Below, one piece after another: positions 10,509 to 20,450 of a stretch of DNA of 64,000 bases. The DNA is from Deinococcus grandis (GTDB lineage Bacteria; Deinococcota; Deinococci; Deinococcales; Deinococcaceae), in contig NZ_BCMS01000001.1 of NCBI RefSeq assembly GCF_001485435.1, positions 2,303,501 through 2,367,500 on the forward strand, written 5' to 3'. How positions within the stretch are numbered: position 1 is the stretch's first letter; each line of letters opens with the position of its first letter. The notes under the pieces were generated by a model. That model was not told the DNA's origin. It saw only the letters and a program-made list of their open reading frames with translations, and did no database searches. Position numbers and translations under genes: made by a program.

Positions 10509-11243
10509 ATGATGGACATCTTCAACATGCTCGGCGGGATGGGACAGGCGCAGCAGACCGTCGCCCGCCAGACCGGCGCCAGCCCCGACCAGACCCAGGC
10601 GGCCATCCAGGCGGCGCTGCCGCTGCTGCTGGGCGCCCTGACCCGCAACGCCGCGCAGCCCGGCGGCCTCGACGCCCTGAGCGGCGCCCTGAACCGCCAC
10701 GACGGCAGCGCCCTGGACGCCTTCACACAGGGGCAGGCGCCCGACACGCAGGACGGCCAGAAGATCCTCGGGCACGTGTTCGGCGCGCAGCAGGGTCAGG
10801 CCGCGCAGGCCGTGGGCAAACGCGCCGGGATCGACCCGCAGCTCGCCATGCAGATCATGAGCATGCTGGCCCCGCTGGTGCTGGCGTACCTCAGCCGCCA
10901 GCGGCAGGGCGGCGCCGCGAACACGACGAACAGCGGCGGCGGCATGAGCGGCGGGCCCGACCTGGGCAGCATCCTGGGCGGCCTGGTGGGGGGCGGTGGG
11001 CTGGGTGGCCTGCTGGGCGGACTCCTGGGCGGGCAGGCCCAGACCCCGATGCCGCAGTCACAGATGGGCGGCGGTCTGGGTGGTAGCGTCCTGCCCGGCT
11101 ACCCGGACGCGGGCCGCGCGGCCCCGAGTGCCACGGCGCAGCAGGGCGGCGACCTGTTCGGGACACTGAACCGCGCGCTGGACGGCGACGGGGACGGCAA
11201 CGCCCTGGACGACCTGATCGGCATGTTCGGCGGGCGGCGCTGA
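10509..11243 (+). CDS. DUF937 (YidB-like) protein
   Basis: A 244-aa protein. The first 130 residues form the all-helical DUF937 region with the family pattern GASPDQTQAAIQAALPLLLG and KILGHVFG. They are followed by a Gly-rich linker (positions about 140-185, GGLVGGGGLGG type) and an acidic C-terminus with DGDGDGNALDD, which resembles a calcium-binding or dockerin-like Asp/Gly loop. The ATG at 10509 has a CGGAGGA Shine-Dalgarno; the longer frame from 10287 has none. Function of the family is unknown. A terminator hairpin follows. Confidence 0.85.
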   Translation: MMDIFNMLGGMGQAQQTVARQTGASPDQTQAAIQAALPLLLGALTRNAAQPGGLDALSGALNRHDGSALDAFTQGQAPDTQDGQKILGHVFGAQQGQAAQAVGKRAGIDPQLAMQIMSMLAPLVLAYLSRQRQGGAANTTNSGGGMSGGPDLGSILGGLVGGGGLGGLLGGLLGGQAQTPMPQSQMGGGLGGSVLPGYPDAGRAAPSATAQQGGDLFGTLNRALDGDGDGNALDDLIGMFGGRR

Positions 11244-11284
11244 GCGCCCCACACGCGCCGCAGCCCTGAACACCCGGTCTGGAA

Positions 11285-11316
11285 GGAGGCCCGGTCACAC
11301 GCCGCGCCGGGCCTCC
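11285..11316 (+). terminator. Hairpin terminator after the DUF937 gene
   Basis: A perfect 10-bp stem (GGAGGCCCGG / CCGGGCCTCC) with a 12-nt loop begins 41 bp after the stop codon. There is no T-run, as is common in this GC-rich lineage, so it may act with other factors. Confidence 0.6.
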
Positions 11317-11509
11317 CCCATGCCGGGTCATGTCCTGGCCGGGTTGTGTCGGCGCCGGGTCACGGCCGCCGGACGTCACCGCAGCGGGGCTGTGCGGTCA
11401 AGTCGGCGCGGTCAAGTCGTGGGCGGAACGACTCCCCTCACAGAGTCGCCCCGCCCGGTGGTTGCCGTAGTGGGGACGGGCCTTCTGCCGCCGGCGTCCC
11501 CCGCGCGCT

Positions 11510-12073
11510 TCAGCGCGTGCCGAAGTCCTGCACCCAGTACGTGCCGTAGGGCGTGCCGGGCTGGTACGTGTACCCGACGCCGACTTCACGCAGGGTGGGG
11601 TCCATCAGGGTCTTGCAGTGGCTGGGGCTGTCGATCCAGCCCTGCATGACGTTCGCCACGGTGTACCCGGCGGCGATGTTCTCGGCCACCTCGGTCCAGG
11701 CGGTGTACCCGGCCTTCTCGACGCGGCGCGCGGGGGTGGCCCCGTCGGGGTTCACGTGGTCGAAGAACCGGCGGGCGGCCATGTCGGCCGCGTGGGCGCG
11801 GGCCGCGGCGGCCAGGTAGCCGTTCCAGGTGACGGGCGCCGCCGCTTCGAACCGTTCGCTGCCGCAGGTGCGGGCCACGCCGCGCGCGGCGTTCAGGGCG
11901 CTGAGGATCTGCGCTTCCTCGCTGCTCATGGTCTGATTCCCGGCGTCGCGGGGGCCGCTGCTCTGGCCGCCGGTGCTGCCGACACTGCCGACGGCGCTGG
12001 GGGCGGCGGGGCCGCCGCAGGAGGCGAGCAGGGCGGTCAGGGGAATCAGGCTGGTCAGGAGGAACTGGCGCAT
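11510..12073 (-). CDS. CAP/SCP-domain lipoprotein
   Basis: A 187-aa extracytoplasmic protein. The N-terminus MRQFLLTSLIPLTALLASCGG is a lipoprotein signal with lipobox LASC. A low-complexity Ser/Gly linker leads into a CAP domain from about residue 50: LSALNAARGVARTC, AARAHAADMAARRFFDHVNPDG, GYTAWTEVAENIAAG, VMQGWIDSPSHCKTLMDP and VGVGYTYQPG. The CAP cavity residues His (in FDH) and Glu (in VAENIA) are present, as is the late His of PSHC. Secreted bacterial CAP proteins of the YkwD type are of uncertain function. The 266-bp gap to the previous gene holds only the hairpin noted. Confidence 0.88.
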   Translation of the reverse strand: MRQFLLTSLIPLTALLASCGGPAAPSAVGSVGSTGGQSSGPRDAGNQTMSSEEAQILSALNAARGVARTCGSERFEAAAPVTWNGYLAAAARAHAADMAARRFFDHVNPDGATPARRVEKAGYTAWTEVAENIAAGYTVANVMQGWIDSPSHCKTLMDPTLREVGVGYTYQPGTPYGTYWVQDFGTR

Positions 12074-12419
12074 GTGAGGTCCTTTGACCGGCGGGAGAGG
12101 TGGGCGCGGTCCGAAGTGGCCTCAAGGTAGCCGGGGGGCCCTCTCGGGCCACTCACGACGGAGAAAATGAAGACTGACGGTCCGGGCGCCCCCACCCTGG
12201 GGGCTGGCCGCCACCGCGGGGCCGGGGGTCCTGGCGCAGCATGTGCGTGCTGCACGTCATTCGCGCGCCTGCCGCCAGGCTGGATGCCGGACGATCACCG
12301 GGTTGAATGTGGATTTTTTACGATTGTGAGGTTGTTGTGACAGCGGCCGTCACCGCACGCGCCCAACATGAAGATCACCCGCGCGCCGTGGCGCGGCAGC
12401 GTTCCGGGCACCACACGGC
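12074..12419. other. Intergenic region upstream of the CAP lipoprotein
   Basis: No convincing gene. This segment carries the promoter region for the CAP gene. An AT-richer patch at about 12303-12342 (containing a run of six T) stands out from the GC-rich surroundings. No operator or RNA gene recognised. Confidence 0.4.
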
Positions 12420-12451
12420 GCAGGCCCCCCGGTCGGAACCAGGGGGCCTGC
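12420..12451 (-). terminator. Hairpin terminator, probably of the TPR gene
   Basis: A perfect 10-bp stem (GCAGGCCCCC / GGGGGCCTGC) with a 12-nt loop. In the minus direction it lies just beyond repeat copy A, so the repeat appears to have inserted between the TPR gene's stop codon and its terminator. Confidence 0.6.
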
Positions 12452-12471
12452 GGCAGGGGGGCGTGGACTCA

Positions 12472-12603
12472 TACGGGTTCCGTTTGTTTCGTTGACAGAT
12501 CGGAACACCACCGATCTGCCAACTCCACGTCCAGAACCCGTTTCTCTCCTACTCGCTCCGCTCGGGTTGAAAGATTTTGCAAACCTTTCAACCGGAGTCC
12601 GTA
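12472..12603 (-). repeat. 132-bp dispersed element, copy A
   Basis: Read on the minus strand it starts TACGGACTCCGG, contains hairpin 1 (stem GGTTGAAAG / CTTTCAACC), a purine-rich middle and hairpin 2 (13-bp stem around GCAGATCGG / CCGATCTG, with one G-T wobble), and ends CGGAACCCGTA. It is flanked by TCA on both sides (12469-12471 and 12604-12606), that is TGA on the minus strand. The second of these is the TGA stop of the TPR gene. The size, terminal inverted repeats and target duplication fit a miniature transposable element. Deinococcus genomes are known to carry small dispersed repeats (SRE and SNR families), but I cannot match this one to a named family. Confidence 0.85.
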
Positions 12604-13758
12604 TCAGCGCACGCGGTTCAGTGCGTCCTGCGCGTCCTTGTACCCGGGGGTGAGTTTCAGGGCGCGTTCGTAGTTCTCGCGGGCCTTCAGGCGGTCCGGC
12701 GCGACGGCGCCCGCCCCGCGCTCGTAACTGAGCCCCAGGTAGTACGCGTACTCGGCGTTCTGGCTGCCCAGGGCGCTCGCGCGGGTGAACTGTTCACGCG
12801 CGACCTTCAGGTCCCCGGCGTCCAGCGACAGGCGACCCAGGTAGTAGTAGAACTCCGGGTAGCGCAGCGGGTCGAGGGCCACGGCCTGCGTCAGCTGCGC
12901 GCGGGCCGTGACGGCGTCCCGCGCGAGGTAACTCACGACGCCGTACTGCCCGACGGCGTAGGCGTTCTTCGGGGCCAGCCGCGCGGCCTGCGCGGCCTCG
13001 GGTTTGGCGGCGGCGACGTTGCCGCTCAGGGCCAGCAGCTTGGCGTAGTACGCGCGGTTGAACGGATCGCGCGGGTCGAGGATCACGGCCTGCTGCAGGT
13101 TGTCCAGGGCCAGCGGGACATTCCCGGTGGCGTAGTACATGTCACCCAGGTTGTACAGCAGGATGGCGTTCTCGCCGTTCAGGGCGATGGCCCGCTTGAA
13201 CGCGTCGATGGCCCGCGCGGCGTCGCCCTGGAGTTTGTACACGTACCCGCGTTCGTTCCAGACGCGGCTGAGCAGCAGGTCCCCGCTCTGCGTGGCGGCC
13301 TGCGCGACGCCCTCGGCGTCCTGCAGGACCTTCAGGGCGGCGCCGAGGTTCGCGGCGACCAGCGTGCGGTCGCCCGCGCCGATGTACTGCTGCACGAACG
13401 CCTGTGACAGCGCGATCTGCGCGTCGAAGTTCCGCGGGTCGAGCGTCACGAGTTTCTGCAGCGTGGTGATCCCGGCGCTGTACAGGCGCAGTTTCACCTG
13501 TGCGCGCCCCAGGCCGAGCAGCGCGGCCGGGTTGCTGGGTTCGAGTTCGGCGGCGGCGCGGTACGCGACGTACGCCTGATCGTACTTGCCCTGCTCGTAG
13601 TAGTACCCGCCGACCGCGACGTAGTTCGCGGCGGGGATCGGGCGCGCGGCCGGGGCGGCGCTGGGGGTGGCGGGCGTGGCGGGGGCCGTCTGCGCGCTGG
13701 CGGGCGCCAGCAGCAGCATGAGGCTCAGCAGTCCGCCGGTCATGGTGCGTCGATTCAC
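12604..13758 (-). CDS. Exported tetratricopeptide-repeat protein
   Basis: A 384-aa protein with signal peptide (MNRRTMTGGLLSLMLLLAPASAQ), an Ala/Pro linker and about eight TPR units from residue 45 to the end, for example YYYEQGKYDQAYVAYRAAAE, ALLGLGRAQVKLRLYSAGIT and LYNLGDMYYATGNVPLALDN. TPR arrays mediate protein-protein contacts; the export signal places it in the envelope. The GTG at 13758 has GGAGG seven bases upstream; an in-frame ATG lies five codons later. The stop codon TGA coincides with one end of repeat copy A. No partner is evident in the neighbourhood. Confidence 0.88.
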   Translation of the reverse strand: MNRRTMTGGLLSLMLLLAPASAQTAPATPATPSAAPAARPIPAANYVAVGGYYYEQGKYDQAYVAYRAAAELEPSNPAALLGLGRAQVKLRLYSAGITTLQKLVTLDPRNFDAQIALSQAFVQQYIGAGDRTLVAANLGAALKVLQDAEGVAQAATQSGDLLLSRVWNERGYVYKLQGDAARAIDAFKRAIALNGENAILLYNLGDMYYATGNVPLALDNLQQAVILDPRDPFNRAYYAKLLALSGNVAAAKPEAAQAARLAPKNAYAVGQYGVVSYLARDAVTARAQLTQAVALDPLRYPEFYYYLGRLSLDAGDLKVAREQFTRASALGSQNAEYAYYLGLSYERGAGAVAPDRLKARENYERALKLTPGYKDAQDALNRVR

Positions 13759-14007
13759 TCGGAAACCTCCGTGGGGGTCGGCGCGGCCGTCTGGGGACGC
13801 GCGATCCGCTCACTGCCGGGATTGGGCATGCGGGCATGATACGTGAGAACCGCTCCGGGCGGGGTGAAGTGCCCGTGAGAGGCAGGAAAATGACCGGCCG
13901 GGCGGTTCATGAGGGCAGTGTCGCCGCGCCACTTGACGGGCGTCTGACGGCCCGCCGGGCCGCGCGCGCTGCCACGTCCGCCCATCAGAGGCGGGGCGCG
14001 GCGCTGC

Positions 14008-14013
14008 TACAGT
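14008..14013 (+). promoter_or_regulatory. -10 element of a probable leaderless coaE transcript
   Basis: TACAGT ends seven bases before the coaE ATG, with no Shine-Dalgarno between. This is the TANNNT spacing typical of leaderless genes in Deinococcus. Confidence 0.5.
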
Positions 14014-14020
14014 GCCGGGC

Positions 14021-14611
14021 ATGACCACCACGCAGCGCATCGGCCTGACCGGGTCCATCGGAGCGGGCAAGAGTACCGTCGCGCAGCTGCTGCGCGCGCG
14101 CGGCCTGACCGTGCTGGACGCCGACGAGCAGGCGCGGCTGGTCACGCAGGACCCGGAAACCCTGACCCTGATCGAGGCCCGCTTCCCGGGGGTGGTCGTG
14201 GGGGGCCGCCTGGACCGCGCGGCCCTCTCGGCGCGGGTGTTCGGCCAGCCGGAGGCACTGGCGGCCCTGAACGCCATCGTGCACCCCCGTGTCCGCGAGC
14301 GCATGGCGGCGCTGGAGGCGCAGGCGGGCAGCCGGGTCGTCGTGCAGGACGTCCCGCTGCTGTTCGAGGGGGGCCTGGACGCCCAGATGGACGCCGTGAT
14401 CGTCGTGGACGCCCCCCTGCCCCTGCGCGTGGGGCGCGTGATGGCCCGCAGCGGCCTGACCGAGGCCGAGGTCCTGGCCCGCGACGCCCGCCAGCTGCCA
14501 GCCGACCAGAAACGCGCGCGCGCCACCGTCGTCATCGACAACGACCGCGACCTCCCCCACCTCGAAGCGCAGCTGGACAGGGCGCTGCGCCAGCTGGGAC
14601 TGGGTGGCTGA
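14021..14611 (+). CDS. coaE: Dephospho-CoA kinase
   Basis: Catalyses the last step of coenzyme A synthesis, ATP-dependent 3'-phosphorylation of dephospho-CoA. The 196-aa protein has the P-loop GSIGAGKST, the lid and substrate segments VLDADEQARLV and AIVHPRVRERM, VQDVPLLFEGG, and VIDNDRD near the end, all standard for CoaE. The ATG at 14021 gives the usual length; a GTG three codons earlier overlaps the probable -10 box. It converges on pyrG. Its stop codon is the first unit of a heptamer repeat array. Confidence 0.94.
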   Translation: MTTTQRIGLTGSIGAGKSTVAQLLRARGLTVLDADEQARLVTQDPETLTLIEARFPGVVVGGRLDRAALSARVFGQPEALAALNAIVHPRVRERMAALEAQAGSRVVVQDVPLLFEGGLDAQMDAVIVVDAPLPLRVGRVMARSGLTEAEVLARDARQLPADQKRARATVVIDNDRDLPHLEAQLDRALRQLGLGG

Positions 14612-14650
14612 TGGTTGATGGTTGATGGTTGATGGTTGATGGTTGATGGT
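14609..14650. repeat. Six-unit TGATGGT heptamer array
   Basis: Six perfect copies of TGATGGT start at the coaE stop codon. The same heptamer, inverted upon itself, occurs at 38681-38721. Confidence 0.9.
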
Positions 14651-14690
14651 CAACAGCGTCTGCGCGACCCGGATGCCCACGTCAAGCCAG

Positions 14691-14732
14691 CCCACTCCCC
14701 ACTTCCCACAACCCACTCCCTACACCCCACAG
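14691..14732. repeat. Six-unit imperfect CCCACTC-type heptamer array
   Basis: Six seven-base units (CCCACTC, CCCACTT, CCCACAA, CCCACTC, CCTACAC, CCCACAG) lie between coaE and pyrG. They match the arms of the hairpin at 27.3 kb. Confidence 0.8.
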
Positions 14733-14737
14733 CCCAG

Positions 14738-14776
14738 AAGAGGGGGCGCCCGCGCCCCGCGAGTCCGCCCCCTCTT
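14738..14776. terminator. Hairpin terminator between convergent coaE and pyrG
   Basis: An 11-bp perfect stem (AAGAGGGGGCG / CGCCCCCTCTT) ends 12 bp from the pyrG stop. It is suitably placed for transcription from either side. Confidence 0.65.
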
Positions 14777-14788
14777 CCCTGCGCGAGA

Positions 14789-16429
<1,641 letters not shown>

Positions 16430-16483
16430 GTCTGACCGCGAGCGCCTGACCCCCAGCCCGGGGGGCCACCCCAGGTGAGACGG

Positions 16484-16522
<39 letters not shown>

Positions 16523-16546
16523 TCATGCTAGCACGTCCTGGCCCGG

Positions 16547-17368
16547 TCAGGGCGCCAGGGTGCCCACGTTGCGGGGCGCGACGGTCACGCGCTGCACCCA
16601 GGTGGCGGGCGTCGCGTCTGGCCGGGCGGGCAGGGTGGTGTCGCGGCCCCGGACGGCGCGGTTCAGGCTGAGGTTCATGGTGACGCGCACCGTGCCGGGC
16701 GCCTGCGGGACCGGCGTGACCGCGTCCAGCAGCGCGGGCAGGCCCGGCACGGCCGGCTGCACGTAGTCGAGCAGCAGGGTGGCCGCGCCGTTCAGTCCGC
16801 CCGCCGCGAGGTTCTGCGCGCCCGTGACGGTGGGGGGCGTGACGGCGTTCAGGACCTGCGTGAATTCGGCCAGGACCCAGCGGTCGTCGTTGCCGGGGTC
16901 GGCGCCGGGGTTCGCTTCGGGGGGCGCGGCGGCCGTCCAGTCGCCCCGGCGGACGGGGTAGTACGCGCGGAAGGTGTAGCAGGCGCGGCGGGTGTCGGCG
17001 GTGGTCAGGGCGCAGCCTGCCACGGGCCGTTCGGGCGCCTGGATGAACGCCAGGATGGGGACGCTGCCGCCGACCGTCCAGCTGCCGCCGCCCGGGCGGG
17101 TGGTGGAGTAGTGCGCGGGCAGGTTGATGGCCGTGCCGTTCGGGTACACGTACGCGGCCTCGCGGGCGCCCGCGAGCAGGTAGTTCGCGGCGACCTGCTG
17201 TTCGAGCAGCAGGTCGTTGCGGATCTGCAGGTCGCTGGCGCTGCGGCTGCTGCTGATCAGCAGGCTGCTCGCGGCGAACAGGACCAGCAGGGCCAGGCTG
17301 ATGCCTATCAGCAGTTCGATCAGGGTGAAGCCCTGCGCGGTCACCGGGGTGTGGTGGGCGTCCGTCAT
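16547..17368 (-). CDS. Type IV prepilin-like minor pilin (PilW-like)
   Basis: A 273-aa protein with the prepilin cleavage motif QGFTLIELLIGISLALLVL (peptidase cut after the Gly, then methylated Phe, with Glu at +5). The C-terminal domain is poorly conserved, contains two Cys (GCALTTADTRRACYTF) and fits PilW or PilA3-like minor pilins. It is last in a four-gene operon, coupled by overlapping starts. In Thermus thermophilus a similar set (pilA1-3, comZ, pilA4) is needed for DNA uptake, so a role in natural transformation is likely. Confidence 0.85.
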   Translation of the reverse strand: MTDAHHTPVTAQGFTLIELLIGISLALLVLFAASSLLISSSRSASDLQIRNDLLLEQQVAANYLLAGAREAAYVYPNGTAINLPAHYSTTRPGGGSWTVGGSVPILAFIQAPERPVAGCALTTADTRRACYTFRAYYPVRRGDWTAAAPPEANPGADPGNDDRWVLAEFTQVLNAVTPPTVTGAQNLAAGGLNGAATLLLDYVQPAVPGLPALLDAVTPVPQAPGTVRVTMNLSLNRAVRGRDTTLPARPDATPATWVQRVTVAPRNVGTLAP

Positions 17369-17784
17369 GGGCGGGCCACGTCCACGTTCAGGGTGCTGGC
17401 GGTGCCGTTCACGCTGACCTGCACGCTGATGCGCCGCGCGGGGCTGGGGTCGGGCGGGTGGCCGGTGCAGGTGGGGTTCAGCGTGACGGCCGCGGCCTCG
17501 GCGCCGCTGAGGTCGAGGTTGTGCAGGGTGACGGTGGTGCCCGCGGGGAGCGGCTCGGTGGCGCAGCGCTGGTCGTAGTTGCCCACGTTGAGCCAGTCGC
17601 CGCGGATCGCCTCGACGACCTGCTGGGCCTGCTGGGTGGCGCTGACCTGCTGGCTGCTCTTGCGGGTCAGGCCGAAGAAGCTGGTCAGGGGGCTCAGGAC
17701 GACGACGGCGATGACGCTCAGCAGGAAGACGCCGACGAGCACCTCGACGATGGTCAGTCCGGCGGTGGGGGGTTCAGTTCGCAT
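17365..17784 (-). CDS. Type IV prepilin-like minor pilin (PilV/GspI-like)
   Basis: A 139-aa protein with a prepilin N-terminus AGLTIVEVLVGVFLLSVIAV, where Leu replaces the usual Phe at +1. It is short for a PilV-type pilin, with one Cys pair (QRCATE and NPTCTG). Its start overlaps the upstream pilin gene by 11 bp and its stop overlaps the downstream ATG (ATGA type), so the pilins are translated together. Confidence 0.83.
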   Translation of the reverse strand: MRTEPPTAGLTIVEVLVGVFLLSVIAVVVLSPLTSFFGLTRKSSQQVSATQQAQQVVEAIRGDWLNVGNYDQRCATEPLPAGTTVTLHNLDLSGAEAAAVTLNPTCTGHPPDPSPARRISVQVSVNGTASTLNVDVARP

Positions 17785-18217
17785 TCAGGATGACCTTTCC
17801 GGTCAGGCCGATGATCCTGACCTGCATGAGTCGCCCGCTGGCCGGGTGGCGCAGCGTCCAGATGGTGCCGGTGCCGTCGGTGACGCCGCTGGGGGCGCGG
17901 TACTGCACGGCGGCGGCCGTCTGGGCGCTGACCTGCACGCCGCCGGGCAGGTTGAGGGTGCGGGTGTCGGCGCCGCGCGTGACGGTGTACGTGCTGGCGT
18001 TCAGGGTGGTGGTGACGGTGGTGCTCTGCCCGCTTTTCAGGGTGGCGCTGCGGGCGGCGCGCAGGTCCGCGCCGAGCTGGGTGGCGGCGTCGCGCAGTTG
18101 CGTGGCGCGCAGGTTGCCGAGCAGGGACCACCCGAAGATGCCCGCGATGATCCCCAGGATGGCGATCACCAGCAGCAGTTCCAGCAGCGTGAAGCCCTGG
18201 GTGCGCGGGGGGGTCAC
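17774..18217 (-). CDS. Type IV prepilin-like minor pilin (FimT/GspH-like)
   Basis: A 147-aa protein with the cleavage motif QGFTLLELLLVIAILGIIAGI and the GspH/FimT-like segment RDAATQLGADLRAARSATLKSG. In other naturally competent bacteria FimT is a DNA-binding minor pilin; basic residues occur at the end (GRLMQVRIIGLTGKV). I chose the GTG at 18217, which overlaps the upstream stop (GTGA) and leaves a seven-residue leader; the frame is open to 18307. Confidence 0.85.
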   Translation of the reverse strand: MTPPRTQGFTLLELLLVIAILGIIAGIFGWSLLGNLRATQLRDAATQLGADLRAARSATLKSGQSTTVTTTLNASTYTVTRGADTRTLNLPGGVQVSAQTAAAVQYRAPSGVTDGTGTIWTLRHPASGRLMQVRIIGLTGKVILNAN

Positions 18218-20211
18218 GGGGCCTCCGAGACGGTGTCGCCGCGCAGGTCGATGGGGTGGGCGGGCTGGGTGGTGCCGGTGGGTGTCGTGACGAGCGCCAT
18301 GGTCCACGTGCGCGACGTCGGGAAGAACGGGGGTTCCACGCCCGCCAGGGTGCGCGGGTCGAACACGAAGTTGCGGCCGTACCCGGTCTGCTGGACGTTG
18401 CCGCTGGTCGTGCCGAATGCGCCGTAGTAGTTCTCGATGATCCCGCCGATCAGGTTCACGTTGCCCATGGGGGTGCCGGTGCCGTAGCCGCTCACCTGCA
18501 CGGCGCCGGTGCCGGCCATCATGACCGCGTGGATCTTCGGGTCGTTGCCCAGCCGGGAGGTCGGGTCCACCTGCGGGCTGATCAGGTTCACGTTGCCGGT
18601 GCTGGAGTAGATGCCCAGGATGTTGGTGGCGTTCAGGTTCGCGCAGGTGGCGGGGGTGACGCTCCCGTCGGCGTTGCGGGTGTGCTGCCCGCTGCAGGGG
18701 GGGTCGGCGTAGGTCAGGTCGCTGGTGATGTTGATGTTGCCGGTGGCGGCCAGGGTCAGGCCGCTGAAGGGCGCGACGGCGGGGACGGTCGGGTCGGGCC
18801 CGGCGTTCAGGTTGGCCACGGCGCCGCTGACGTACACCACGCCGTTGAAGTCCGAGGCGGGGCTGCCGGGGGCGATGCTGCCGTCGGCGGCGCGCACGGC
18901 GGGCACCCAGTTGCCGTCACCGTCCTGAATGCGCAGTTTCCGGTTGGCGCCCACGGCGAGGTTCACGGTGACGCCGGCCTCGGTGGTGTACGTGATGCGC
19001 TGGCTGTCCTGCCCGGTGACGGCCGCGCGGTACAGCTGGAGGTTCGTGACGTTCCCGGGGATCAGCACGCCGCCGGTCAGCGCGGCGGCCGTCTGGTCGT
19101 TGCCGTTGACGGGCAGCTGCATGAACGGCGCGTTCCACGTGACGCCCTGCGGGAAGCTGGGGGCCACGTCGGGGTTGCCGGCGCAGTCGGGGTTGCCCCC
19201 GTAGCAGTAGGTGGGCGCGTCGGGGCTGGGGGTCATGGCGGAACTGGCGGTGAAGGTCGTGTCGAAGTGTGCGCCGGGCTGGGTGGCGACAGCGCAGATG
19301 TCGCCGGTGGCGGTCGTCTGGATCTGCCCGGCGGGGCAGCCGGCGCTCGTGACGGCCCCGCCGAACCAGGGTTTGCCGATGAAGCGGAACTGGCCGTTGG
19401 TGTGCACCGGGCCGCTGAACATGGTGCGGCTGGTGAAGGTGATGCGGTTGCCGGCCGCTTCGGCCTCGGGGGAGGAGAAGTGGTGGTTGGTGAACAGGGC
19501 GTTCGGCGCCAGCGACGGCCGCTGGATGACGAGGTTCAGGCCGGGCTGCTCGGCGCGCAGGCGGACCTGCCGGGTGGTGGTGCCGGCCGCGCCGGTGATC
19601 TGCGCGTCGGGCATGCTGAAGAACAGGCGGTACTCGCTGACGCCGCTGCGGGTCAGGCGGGTGGGGCGCAGGCCGTACGTGGCGGCGTACGTGGCGCCGC
19701 TGGGGGCGCCGTTCAGGCTGGTGCCGGCGGCACCGCTGAACATCTCGCGCCAGTACGCGGCGCGTTTGGCATCGGTGCTGCCGTCGAGTCCGGCGGCGGC
19801 GAAGGCGGCGGGGCCGACGGCCCGCACGAGCAGGCGGACGCGGGCGTCACCGGCCTCGTTCAGGCCGCCGCTCAGGGCGCTCAGGTCGCAGACGTCACTG
19901 CCGACGGCCACGGGGGGCATGCTGCTCAGGCCGCAGATGGCGGCCAGGTCACTCAGGACGAGGGGCGTGTCGGCGGGGCTGAACTGCGCGGCGCTCAGCA
20001 GGGTGCTCATGACGCGCGCGCGCGCCTGGATGAGGGCGGTGCCGGATTCGGCGGCCAGCTGGGCGCGCAGCACGCTTTCCTGGTCGCTGCTGGAGCGCCG
20101 GGTCGAGAGGGTGACCTGCGCGGTGACGCTCATGATCACCGCGAGGAGCAGCATGACCAGCAGCAGGGAGACGATCAGGGTGGCGCCCTGCGTTCGTTCG
20201 GATGACCGCAT
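18214..20211 (-). CDS. ComZ-like large pilus-associated protein
   Basis: A 665-aa protein with an N-terminal membrane anchor (GATLIVSLLLVMLLLAVIMSV) of PilX type followed by a long extracellular domain rich in Asn, Thr and Gly. It contains parallel-beta-like stretches (GNINITSDLTYADPP, STGNVNLISPQVDP) and several Cys. Architecture, length and position at the head of the minor pilin genes match T. thermophilus ComZ, reported to sit at the pilus tip. The name is by position and architecture rather than by a catalytic motif. The ATG at 20211 starts the operon; recD2 ends 240 bp upstream on the same strand. Confidence 0.75.
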   Translation of the reverse strand: MRSSERTQGATLIVSLLLVMLLLAVIMSVTAQVTLSTRRSSSDQESVLRAQLAAESGTALIQARARVMSTLLSAAQFSPADTPLVLSDLAAICGLSSMPPVAVGSDVCDLSALSGGLNEAGDARVRLLVRAVGPAAFAAAGLDGSTDAKRAAYWREMFSGAAGTSLNGAPSGATYAATYGLRPTRLTRSGVSEYRLFFSMPDAQITGAAGTTTRQVRLRAEQPGLNLVIQRPSLAPNALFTNHHFSSPEAEAAGNRITFTSRTMFSGPVHTNGQFRFIGKPWFGGAVTSAGCPAGQIQTTATGDICAVATQPGAHFDTTFTASSAMTPSPDAPTYCYGGNPDCAGNPDVAPSFPQGVTWNAPFMQLPVNGNDQTAAALTGGVLIPGNVTNLQLYRAAVTGQDSQRITYTTEAGVTVNLAVGANRKLRIQDGDGNWVPAVRAADGSIAPGSPASDFNGVVYVSGAVANLNAGPDPTVPAVAPFSGLTLAATGNINITSDLTYADPPCSGQHTRNADGSVTPATCANLNATNILGIYSSTGNVNLISPQVDPTSRLGNDPKIHAVMMAGTGAVQVSGYGTGTPMGNVNLIGGIIENYYGAFGTTSGNVQQTGYGRNFVFDPRTLAGVEPPFFPTSRTWTMALVTTPTGTTQPAHPIDLRGDTVSEAP

Positions 20212-20450
20212 GAGATCAGTATGAAGATCCGTCTGCGAAAAATCTCACCCCCAGCCCGGGGCGTCCGGCTGGGTGGGTCGGGTCTTGGCCGCGCCGGGCC
20301 GGAATGTCATACTTGTTGACCCGCTGTTCACTCATGGCGTCCGGCACGGCCCGGCAGCGTGCCGCGTGACGACCGGAAATCCGGCACGCGGCGCCGCGGC
20401 GCACCAGCCTGGACCCCCTCCCCCACCGGACTTCCGGGCGGCCCCGGTGC